DNA of 47,129 nucleotides from Candidatus Sulfotelmatobacter sp. (GTDB taxonomy: Bacteria > Acidobacteriota > Terriglobia > Terriglobales > Acidobacteriaceae), in the NCBI GenBank assembly GCA_030040725.1, contig JASHTD010000467.1, forward strand, positions 1 to 47,129. The letters are read 5' to 3'. Numbering within the stretch: position 1 is the first letter of the stretch; every line of letters begins with the position of its first letter. Below, one piece after another: positions 9,092-16,003 of this stretch. Under the pieces are notes generated by a model. That model was not told the DNA's origin, did not search any database, and saw nothing but the letters and a program-made list of their open reading frames with translations. A program made the translations under genes and the position numbers.

Positions 9092-10129
9092 TCAAACCAT
9101 TCCGGTTGAGGCGCGAACCACCAACTCCGGCTGTACCGATTTGTGCGCCGCGCGAACTCTCTTTCCGTTCCTGGGTTCAGACTGGATCGCTCGCAGAAAC
9201 ATGGCCGCTCCCAGGCTTCCGAGTTTTTCCATGGATTGCCGCACCGTAGTTAGTGGTGGATTGTAGAATGCTGCGGCCGCAACGTCATCGAAGCCTATGA
9301 CCGAGCATCCACCCGGCACGTTTATCCCCGCCTGGGTCAACGCGCGAATGGCGCCGAATGCGGTCATGTCATCAAAAGCGATGACTGCCGTGAAGCGGCC
9401 ACGGCCGCGAAGAAGCTTCATCATTGCCTTAAAACCCGCTTCCGAACTCGAGGCCGTATCCTGCAATTCGGTAATCAGGTGCGAATTTAACGACAGTTTG
9501 TTGTCGTGCGCGAAGTCCGTGATGCCCGCCCAACGATGGGCGCTATCCACGACCTGCTTAGGACCGCGGATGAAGGCAATCTGCCGGTGTCCGAGCTCAA
9601 ATAAGTGAGCAATCGCCAGCCTCGCACCAGCCTTATTGTCGACTGAAACCGAACTGATTCCCGCGTGATTGGACTCCCGCCCGATTACCACCACCGGGAT
9701 CCCGTTTTTGGCAAAGGTTCCCAGCATCTCCGTCTGCAGTTGCAGGGAGTTAGCGACTGCGATGACCCCTTCAATCCGCCGCTCGAACAAAGTGGCAACA
9801 TACTGCCGAAAGCGGCTGCGGCTATTCTGAACGTCAATCAGAACCGGCAAATAAGAAGACCCGTAGAGGGATTTATTGATTCCCAGCAACACCTGCGCAC
9901 AGTATGGGTCGCTGACATCGGGAACCAGCAGGGCAACCGCGTGGCTGCGGCTGCTTCGTAGGGCGCGGGCAAACTGGTTTGGGTGATAGCCCAGCTTTCG
10001 TGCCCAGTCGCGAATCTCATTTTTCGTTTTTTCCGGGATGTGGCGCCCAGCTGGGGAGTCGTTCATGACCAGCGAGATCGTGGTGGGAGAAAATCCGCTG
10101 GCTTTAGCAAAATCTCGAATCGTAATCAT
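9092..10129 (-). CDS. LacI-family transcriptional regulator
   Basis: A 345-residue protein of the usual LacI/GalR length. Residues 2-26 are the helix-turn-helix (TIRDFAKASGFSPTTISLVM), and YHPNQFARALRS is the hinge helix that inserts into the centre of the operator. Residues about 60-340 form a periplasmic-binding-protein-like sugar sensor (VALLVPDVSDPYCAQVL, VIGFDDVAAAAFYNPPLTTV). The gene is 129 bases upstream of the receptor gene on the same strand, and the intervening DNA holds a perfect LacI-type palindrome. The inferred role is a sugar-responsive repressor of the receptor/GH5/DegT/Gfo/GH39 operon. Two ACAAA-N5-TTTGT inverted repeats lie 85-131 bases upstream of its start. The effector is unknown. 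Confidence 0.93.
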   Translation of the reverse strand: MITIRDFAKASGFSPTTISLVMNDSPAGRHIPEKTKNEIRDWARKLGYHPNQFARALRSSRSHAVALLVPDVSDPYCAQVLLGINKSLYGSSYLPVLIDVQNSRSRFRQYVATLFERRIEGVIAVANSLQLQTEMLGTFAKNGIPVVVIGRESNHAGISSVSVDNKAGARLAIAHLFELGHRQIAFIRGPKQVVDSAHRWAGITDFAHDNKLSLNSHLITELQDTASSSEAGFKAMMKLLRGRGRFTAVIAFDDMTAFGAIRALTQAGINVPGGCSVIGFDDVAAAAFYNPPLTTVRQSMEKLGSLGAAMFLRAIQSEPRNGKRVRAAHKSVQPELVVRASTGMV

Positions 10130-10213
10130 GGCTTAACGAAGCTGCAAACCAGTCATGCACTCATCGAGTCTACTCAACGCCCACCACAAACGCCACGCGA
10201 CCACAGCGGTACG

Positions 10214-10260
10214 ACAAAATAGATTTGTACTACGAGCTTAATACAAAATGCATTTGTATT
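10214..10260. promoter_or_regulatory. Paired ACAAA-N5-TTTGT inverted repeats
   Basis: ACAAA (10214-10218) pairs with TTTGT (10224-10228). AATACAAA (10240-10247) pairs with TTTGTATT (10253-10260). Both dyads have 5-base spacers and are offset by 29 bp, close to three helical turns. They lie upstream of the LacI-family gene and could be an autoregulatory or foreign repressor site. The sequence differs from the AAACG-type operator at 8974. Confidence 0.45.
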
Positions 10261-10612
10261 GCAGTCGTCCCAACCGAAAATGCGCCCGCGCCAATTAGGG
10301 ACCGATGAGTCCGTTCCTCAGCTGACCTCGGCAACAATATTCGACGTTTTCCTACATCAACCTGTGCGGCACGTTCTATTACTTGTGCAGTCGCTAATCC
10401 CAATGCACGAGGAAACGGCTGAAGCCGTCCAGAATGTGTCCGAAGAAAGTACACTCGATCGGTCCAGTCCGTTTCACTGGCGATGAGCGAAGTCAGAGCG
10501 CGGACAAGCTCTCCGATACCAGCGCCTCATCTTCACCCACATACCCAAGTCGCACTAGAAAGCAGCCGGCGTGAAATTGGCATACAAGATCCATAAAGGA
10601 CTCGTAAAGCTT

Positions 10613-10641
10613 TTGACAAAGGATTGGGCCTTACCTCAAAT
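10613..10641 (+). promoter_or_regulatory. Candidate promoter for the kdpA leader
   Basis: A perfect TTGACA at 10613-10618 is separated by 17 bases from TCAAAT at 10636-10641, a 4/6 match to the -10 consensus. Initiation near 10648 would leave about 18 untranslated bases before the GAGG ribosome site (10659-10662) of the leader ORF. Confidence 0.5.
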
Positions 10642-10665
10642 CTTTATGCACATTTTGCGAGGTCT

Positions 10666-10740
10666 ATGATGAAATCAGGAAGGCTGAGTGCCGGTGCCAT
10701 CAGTCCTCGAACCGGCTTTCAGTCCGGTGCATCAAAATGA
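10666..10740 (+). CDS. Putative 24-codon leader peptide coupled to kdpA
   Basis: A short frame begins with tandem ATG ATG (10666, 10669) after a GAGG element at 10659-10662, and its TGA at 10738-10740 overlaps the kdpA ATG in an ATGA arrangement. The peptide is polar and basic (starts MMKSGRLSAG) and bears no resemblance to the hydrophobic KdpF subunit. kdpA has no ribosome site of its own, so translation coupling through this frame is plausible. The coding status is inferred from layout only. Confidence 0.4.
   Translation: MMKSGRLSAGAISPRTGFQSGASK
10690..10728 (+). promoter_or_regulatory. Mutually exclusive hairpins in the kdpA leader
   Basis: ACCGGC at 10711-10716 can pair with GCCGGT at 10690-10695, or its ACCGG with CCGGT at 10724-10728. 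The two partner strands are themselves a direct repeat (CCGGTGCCATCA and CCGGTGCATCA). The second hairpin ends nine bases before the kdpA start codon. Ribosome position on the leader frame would decide which stem forms, a layout seen in translational attenuators. No U-run follows, so transcription termination is unlikely. Confidence 0.4.
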
Positions 10741-12461
10741 TGGCTATTGTCCATAGCGTCACACAGTATCTGCTTTTCATCGTTATCGTCACGATCCTTG
10801 TGAAGCCTCTGGGCGGATACCTGGAACGCGTCTTCACTGGGAAGCGCACCGCGCTCGATCGCATTCTCCTTCCGCTTGAAAAGCCCATCTATCGCGTAAC
10901 GCGGGTTGATGTAACGGCGGAAATGACGTTCCGTCAGTACGCAACCTGCTTCGTCTTTTTCGGGCTTCTCGGAACGCTCTTGCTGTATACCATTCTCCGG
11001 GTCCAGCGCTTCTTGCCATGGTTTTTCCCGGCCTACCAGACCGCCCCTCTGACTCCCGATTTAGCCTTGAATACCGCGATCAGTTTTTCGACGACCACGA
11101 CGTGGCAGGCCTACGCCGGTGAGAACACAATGAGCTATTTCAGCCAAATGGTGGGACTTTGCGCCCAGAACTTCTTGGCCGGAGCAGCCGGATTGGCGGT
11201 TGGAATTGCCTTCATTCGTGGCCTTGCAAGGCAACTCTCTGACACATTGGGCAACTTCTGGGTGGATTTAGTGCGCTCGCTGCTATGGGTGCTGTTGCCG
11301 GCATCATTGATCGGAGCCCTCCTTCTGGTCTGGCAGGGAGTTCCGATGAACTTCCACCACTATGCGGTGGTGACCACCGTCGAAGGCAGCAAGCAGGTCA
11401 TAGCACAGGGTCCGGTTGCAGCTCTTGAAATTATCAAGAACCTGGGCACAAACGGAGGCGGATTCTTTAATGCAAACGGCGCACATCCATACGAGAATCC
11501 AACTCCGCTCAGCAATTTTCTCGAGATGCTGGCGATCGTGCTTCTGCCCGCTGCATTGACCAACACCTTCGGCAGGATGGTCGGCCAGCCCCGACAGGGA
11601 TGGGTCTTCTACTACGTGATGGTGTTTCTTTTCGCCTGCGGCCTGCTTTCTGTGCACTGCTTCGAGCAGCGAGCCAATCCTCTGATCAGCAATGTGGGCT
11701 CTCGAAGCAGTCAACTTCAGTCGGGAGGGAACATGGAAGGGAAAGAGGTCCGGTTCGGCGTCACAGGTTCCACCCTGACCGCAGTCGTGACTTCGAACAC
11801 CGCGACCGGATCCTACAACTCTATGCACGACAGCTTTAGCTCATTGGGCGGAATGGTTCTTCTAGTAAACATGTTGCTCGGCGAATTAGTTTTTGGAGGT
11901 CTGGGCAGTGGTCTCTACAGCATGGTTATGGCGGCCGCCATTGCCGTATTTCTCGGCGGTTTGATGGTCGGCCGTAGCCCGGAATATCTCGGCAAGAAGA
12001 TAGGACCTCCCGAAAACAAAATGATCGTGCTGTACGCCCTTGCTGCGCCACTAGTGGTACTTCCCCTCACCGCCATTGCTGTCAGCGCTCATGCCGGACT
12101 CTCAGGTCTGACAACGAATAGCGGCCCGCATGGTTTTACAGAAATCTTATTCGCCTACACATCGTGCTTCGCCAACAACGGTCAAACTTTTGCCGGCCTA
12201 AGTGCAAACAGTCCGTTTTATAACCTCACGACGGCGCTTGCGATGATGGTCGGGCGATTTGGACTCGCAATTCCAGCGCTGGCTTTGGCGGCGTTGTTTG
12301 GACGTCAGCGAAACACTCCTGCCACATCGGGAACACTGCCGACTCACTCTTTCATGTTCGCCCTACTGCTGACAGCTTGCCTGATCGTTATGGCCGCGGT
12401 GAGCTACCTGCCCTCCCTGGCTCTGGGACCGATACTGGAACGTTTGCAGTTCGGAGCCTGA
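10737..12461 (+). CDS. kdpA: Potassium-transporting ATPase potassium-binding subunit KdpA, orphan
   Basis: A 574-residue polytopic membrane protein, slightly longer than the typical 555-565. KdpA is the K+-selective channel-like subunit of the KdpFABC pump. Conserved segments include LGTNGGGFFNANGAHPYENPTPLSN (second filter), FGGLGSGLYSM (third) and MVGRSPEYLGKKI. Two filters deviate: the usual TNTNWQ is TTTTWQ (residues 119-124), and the usual ANNNGSAF is FANNGQTF. The four essential subunits normally form one operon, but here no kdpB or kdpC follows and the next gene is on the other strand. The ATG overlaps a leader frame. It could act with a pump encoded elsewhere, be a relic, or have a different cation preference; the sequence does not settle this. 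Confidence 0.9.
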   Translation: MMAIVHSVTQYLLFIVIVTILVKPLGGYLERVFTGKRTALDRILLPLEKPIYRVTRVDVTAEMTFRQYATCFVFFGLLGTLLLYTILRVQRFLPWFFPAYQTAPLTPDLALNTAISFSTTTTWQAYAGENTMSYFSQMVGLCAQNFLAGAAGLAVGIAFIRGLARQLSDTLGNFWVDLVRSLLWVLLPASLIGALLLVWQGVPMNFHHYAVVTTVEGSKQVIAQGPVAALEIIKNLGTNGGGFFNANGAHPYENPTPLSNFLEMLAIVLLPAALTNTFGRMVGQPRQGWVFYYVMVFLFACGLLSVHCFEQRANPLISNVGSRSSQLQSGGNMEGKEVRFGVTGSTLTAVVTSNTATGSYNSMHDSFSSLGGMVLLVNMLLGELVFGGLGSGLYSMVMAAAIAVFLGGLMVGRSPEYLGKKIGPPENKMIVLYALAAPLVVLPLTAIAVSAHAGLSGLTTNSGPHGFTEILFAYTSCFANNGQTFAGLSANSPFYNLTTALAMMVGRFGLAIPALALAALFGRQRNTPATSGTLPTHSFMFALLLTACLIVMAAVSYLPSLALGPILERLQFGA

Positions 12462-12462
12462 C

Positions 12463-12603
12463 ATCTACAAACTCGCAACGGAAGCAAGTGACGACAACCT
12501 AGCGCAGGCACTTTTGACGGCATATCACCGCGGCTATGGCTGGCCTTTCAGTGAAATCAGCTTCCCGAATCAACACAGGGCAATTAAACCCTATGTTGCA
12601 TGA
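12463..12603 (+). other. Stop-free frame after kdpA, possible gene remnant
   Basis: Directly after the kdpA stop, the +1-shifted frame stays open for about 46 codons to a TGA at 12601-12603. It includes a protein-like stretch, LAQALLTAYHRGYGWPFSEI. It has no start codon or ribosome site and does not resemble KdpB. It may be the tail of a deleted gene or chance. No clear terminator separates it from the convergent lipoprotein gene. Confidence 0.2.
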
Positions 12604-12620
12604 GAGCTACCGTGGCCAAT

Positions 12621-15164
12621 TTATTGTTGGTCGAGGAGTCCGTACGTCGGAGGATCCAGTGTTCCCATGAATGCGTCGCTTGGGGACGAGAGATAGAGGT
12701 CGTACCGCAACGTTCCCATTGGGGTGCCCAATTGCAGTGACGTGACTCCAGCGGAGTTCGGTGTGGCTAGAAACTGGGGATTGTCAATAACCGTACTTGT
12801 CGCAATTCCCATCGCTCCAACATCAGAAAGACCCTGGATCGTCTCCTGCCCACTAAAGTTCAGCCACATGAGGGACTCCGTCTGCATGGTCATATCAAAC
12901 GCGGTCATGCTGTAGGTGCCGGATAAGCTTGCGGTGCTATAAGGTGCGCCCGTCTGTACGTCAGCTTCACCGACAGGTGCAGTCAAACTGCTCGCATTGG
13001 GCAAGCTGTAGCATTGCAGGACAAAGAGTCGGAACGGAGACACAACGTAAAATACGTACAGGCGGTGATCAGTTTCGGTTTGTCCCGCCATCGTACCTTG
13101 AGTGCTGAGCATCCCCCGGCCGTTCACGCCATTGTTGCTGACGTTATAACCCCCGGTCATGCTCTCGCCATCGCGAACCCCACCCATATTTCCGGCGCCG
13201 TCGAGATCAAATCTTCCGATCTGTTCAAAGTCAAAATAATTCAGAGTTCCGCTATTCACCTGAACTGGTTGATCCACCTGGAAAGCGTAATAGCCGGAGA
13301 GCGATGATATGTCATAAGTCTGCGCGGTTTGTAACTCCGCCAAACCAAGAACTGTGTTCGCAGGAGCTGCGTCCGTCCCAATGAGATATAGCTTCGCGGA
13401 GCTGATCATATAGATGGCATAGTTGGACGTGCCGGAGACGCTGATCAATTGCAATGTGCCCCTGCCATTTGCGCTAACCGTGTAGCTGGATGTGGCTAGA
13501 GGAACCTGAAGCGAGACTGTGCCGAAGTCATTGACGTCTTCGACGCCGCTGGTCAGCGAGCCTGCGCCGTTCACAGCGAACATTCCCACCATACCGAACG
13601 GTTGCGGCAAGTTCGTAGAATTGTGGCCGGAGTCGATGCCGGCCGCCCGGAAAACGTATGTGCCGTTCACGGCTGCAGCATTGAAGGCAGCCGGATTTTG
13701 CAGCTCCAGACTTCCTTTGGCGCTTCCGAGCCCATCAAACTGGATAAGGCTGCCGATGTTCCCGCTAGAACTCAGCACGAAGCGTAATGTGATCCCTGAT
13801 GGGTGGCAAGCATTGGGGTTGAAGATGAGAAGGCCTCGCCCGTCGGGATAAACTACCGAAGTACCGCTGACTGCTACGTTCTGTTGCACCCCCGCAGGAC
13901 TATTTGAATCTTCCACGCCGGAAATGTTTCCTTGAGCATCAGCTGAGATACTGCCGGCAAAGAACGCCAGTCCTTGGTTGCTGTCGGAAGTCAGGCTGAA
14001 GGCATACGGGCCGGTGAAAGCGGCGTAAACACTGTCGACTACATTCAGGGCAGTCGATCCGGTAACAGCCGTCGAACTCGCGTTGATAGTCACTAAACCC
14101 ACGGAAACGGCCGTGACAAGGCCTCCGGCGGCGGCGGACGCCTTGGTGGTGGCCGAGGTGCTCCACTGCGCAACGCTAGTCAAGTCTTGGGTGCTGCCGT
14201 CGTTGTAATGACCGAGTGCATGGAACTGCTGTTGTCCTCCCACAAGCAGCGCGGGTCCGGCCGGGCTCAGCACGAGAGACTGAAGAACTGGGAGGACGGA
14301 AAGCTGAATGCTGGCGGAAAGTGGGCCCATGCTGGCTGTGACTGTTACAGTTCCCCTCTTAAGGCCAGCGACAAGGCCGGCCTGATTGACAGAAGCCAAG
14401 CTGGTTGCTGACGAACTCCAGGTTACTCCACTGACTGGTCGTGGGGGTTTTCCGTCCTGGTAGGTACCCATGGCGGTCAGCTGCAGTGAGCTTCCGATAT
14501 TGACGGTGTTAGGGTTGGCAGTAATCGAGAGTGAGAGGAGACTGTCGGTTACACTTACCTGGGCAGAGCCCGTCATTCCGCCGTAGTTTGCCTGAACATC
14601 CGCGCTTCCAGCAGCGATCGGCGTCATCAACCCACTGCTGCTGATACTCGCAATGGCCGTCGCGCTGGACGACCATGTTGCGCTCCTAGTTACATTGCTC
14701 GAAGTGCCATCGTTGTAATGCGCGAAGGCATTGAGTTGCAGCGACGAACCAACACTTGTGCTGTAAACATTTGTTAAAGGTATGACCGAGAGGGACACGA
14801 GTGTGTGAGTCACGCTGAAGCTCATAGAGCCTGTAATCGAGTCGAGAGTGGCGGCGATCTTGACTTGCCCAACCGCGATGGCAGTCACCGATCCGGTTTT
14901 GCTGACGCTAGCAGTACTGGCGGATGAAGAACTCCAACTCACGGTGGAGGTAACATTCTTTGTGCTGCCGTCGCTGTATTTCGCGGTGGCCGTCAGTTGC
15001 TCGCTCTGTCCGACGGTGATTGACGCGTTCGCGGAAGTGACGACAATCGAGGTTAACGACGGCGTCGAACTCTGCGGAATAGTAGGAGAAAATGCACCGC
15101 TTCCACAGCTCGCAAGTAAGAAAAGCCACATCAATGGGAAACATAGCGAGAGACGCGTGCGCAT
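12621..15164 (-). CDS. Surface lipoprotein with four Big_2 Ig-like domains and four C-terminal repeats
   Basis: An 847-residue protein. The lipobox LLASC at residues 16-20 predicts lipidation at Cys20. Residues about 36-375 hold four bacterial Ig-like (Big_2) domains, each with the pattern of a VTVGQ-like turn, Y-D-GS-T-x-N-V-T, W-SSS, A-S-V and G-L-V-T-A-x-x-x-G. The C-terminal half, about 385-847, carries a second, different repeat: G-x-Y-x-F segments with tyrosines at 387, 503, 626 and 751, followed by DGAGN- and NGRGTL-like motifs. I do not recognise this second repeat. AGGAG lies 11 bases before the ATG. The gene is downstream of a small beta-barrel gene on the same strand. Adhesion or surface display is the usual inference for Big_2 proteins; nothing enzymatic is visible. 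Confidence 0.85.
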   Translation of the reverse strand: MRTRLSLCFPLMWLFLLASCGSGAFSPTIPQSSTPSLTSIVVTSANASITVGQSEQLTATAKYSDGSTKNVTSTVSWSSSSASTASVSKTGSVTAIAVGQVKIAATLDSITGSMSFSVTHTLVSLSVIPLTNVYSTSVGSSLQLNAFAHYNDGTSSNVTRSATWSSSATAIASISSSGLMTPIAAGSADVQANYGGMTGSAQVSVTDSLLSLSITANPNTVNIGSSLQLTAMGTYQDGKPPRPVSGVTWSSSATSLASVNQAGLVAGLKRGTVTVTASMGPLSASIQLSVLPVLQSLVLSPAGPALLVGGQQQFHALGHYNDGSTQDLTSVAQWSTSATTKASAAAGGLVTAVSVGLVTINASSTAVTGSTALNVVDSVYAAFTGPYAFSLTSDSNQGLAFFAGSISADAQGNISGVEDSNSPAGVQQNVAVSGTSVVYPDGRGLLIFNPNACHPSGITLRFVLSSSGNIGSLIQFDGLGSAKGSLELQNPAAFNAAAVNGTYVFRAAGIDSGHNSTNLPQPFGMVGMFAVNGAGSLTSGVEDVNDFGTVSLQVPLATSSYTVSANGRGTLQLISVSGTSNYAIYMISSAKLYLIGTDAAPANTVLGLAELQTAQTYDISSLSGYYAFQVDQPVQVNSGTLNYFDFEQIGRFDLDGAGNMGGVRDGESMTGGYNVSNNGVNGRGMLSTQGTMAGQTETDHRLYVFYVVSPFRLFVLQCYSLPNASSLTAPVGEADVQTGAPYSTASLSGTYSMTAFDMTMQTESLMWLNFSGQETIQGLSDVGAMGIATSTVIDNPQFLATPNSAGVTSLQLGTPMGTLRYDLYLSSPSDAFMGTLDPPTYGLLDQQ

Positions 15165-15291
15165 ATTGAAAACAACTCCTGAGATCGATTATCGGGGAGG
15201 CAGTTCTCGCCACTTCCGTGGGAGTCTTTTTACTAACGCAATGAGGGAGATTGTTGAAACCGCACGTGACTCGACACCGTTGAGTCACCAA

Positions 15292-15915
15292 CTACCAAGC
15301 AGTCTCCGCAGTCTTTCTCGTGCGAACGACAAGGCTTACACTCAACCGAAGATTGTTTTGAGGTAATGCTGCTCCGCTCGAGTCATAAAAGAGCGTACGC
15401 AAATAATCTCCGTTGAAGCGGACAGCGAATCGCCCCGAGACAGACTGCTCGAATCCTCCGCCGAATGCGAGAGAGGGACGCACCAACCATCCGTGATATA
15501 CACCACCTCTCGCGGGCACTGCACCGTCGATTAGCGCTGAGCCACCGAGCGCGCGAGCAAAAAACCGGGTCCCCCTGTGTACGAAAGGATAGAACTCGGG
15601 ACCGAATTGGGTGTTCAGCATATAGGCTTGATGCCCTGTGCCTGGGACGTCGGAGGTACGGAGGTAATTCGTGTCGAGTACTGCATCCCAACGCGGGTTC
15701 CAGGCGACGGAACCGCTGGCGTCCAGACCATTAAGGTGCACCTGCCCTGCGCCAGGAACCGGCATTGCGAGGTAGGTGTAGCCAGTACTGAAATCGTAAG
15801 CCGGGCCAGTCACTGCTGGCGACGGAGCGGTTAGCAGATTCTGCGCTGCGGCAGGCACGATCAGCATAATCATCAAAAGCGAGAGCTTACCCGCGGTTCG
15901 TATCGTGTTCCTCAT
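15292..15915 (-). CDS. Small outer-membrane beta-barrel protein, function unknown
   Basis: A 207-residue protein with a clear signal peptide (basic RTAGK, then LSLLMIMLIVPAAAQ, cleaved at about 25). The mature part alternates hydrophobic and polar residues in amphipathic strands (DFSTGYTYLAMPV, WDAVLDTNYLRTS, RFAVRFNGDYLRTLFYD, LRLSVSLVVRT). This fits an eight-stranded OmpA/OmpX-like barrel. No peptidoglycan-binding domain follows. The C-terminus (TAETAW) ends in an aromatic residue. A perfect stem TGACTC/GAGTCA (15267-15287) follows the stop, before the Big_2 lipoprotein gene. The two genes lie 127 bases apart and may be co-expressed. Confidence 0.7.
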   Translation of the reverse strand: MRNTIRTAGKLSLLMIMLIVPAAAQNLLTAPSPAVTGPAYDFSTGYTYLAMPVPGAGQVHLNGLDASGSVAWNPRWDAVLDTNYLRTSDVPGTGHQAYMLNTQFGPEFYPFVHRGTRFFARALGGSALIDGAVPARGGVYHGWLVRPSLAFGGGFEQSVSGRFAVRFNGDYLRTLFYDSSGAALPQNNLRLSVSLVVRTRKTAETAW

Positions 15916-16003
15916 TTCGTCCTTTCTGATCGACAGTACTGGCTTAGGAGAGGGCGCAAACCTGAACCGAACAGAGTGCCAATGCCGTCCGACAGGTGCG
16001 CTG

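Larger units (their letters stand above)
10130..10665. other. Gene-free region between the LacI-family gene and the kdpA leader
   Basis: No convincing coding region is visible here. Small open frames exist on both strands, but none resembles a known protein or has a good ribosome site. The stretch holds two AT-rich inverted repeats near 10214-10260, which probably belong to the regulator promoter, a small hairpin ACGGC-TGAA-GCCGT near 10415, and a plus-strand promoter at 10613-10641 that serves kdpA. The middle portion, about 10270-10600, shows nothing else I can assign. Confidence 0.5.

Noticed and set aside
10130..10736. c-di-AMP (ydaO) or K+-responsive riboswitch upstream of kdpA
   Set aside because: Such riboswitches are common before potassium genes, but I could not find the conserved GGGAACC-type core or pairing pattern; only the short competing stems are supported.
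10666..10740. kdpF as the leader ORF
   Set aside because: KdpF is a single hydrophobic helix, while this peptide is polar and basic.
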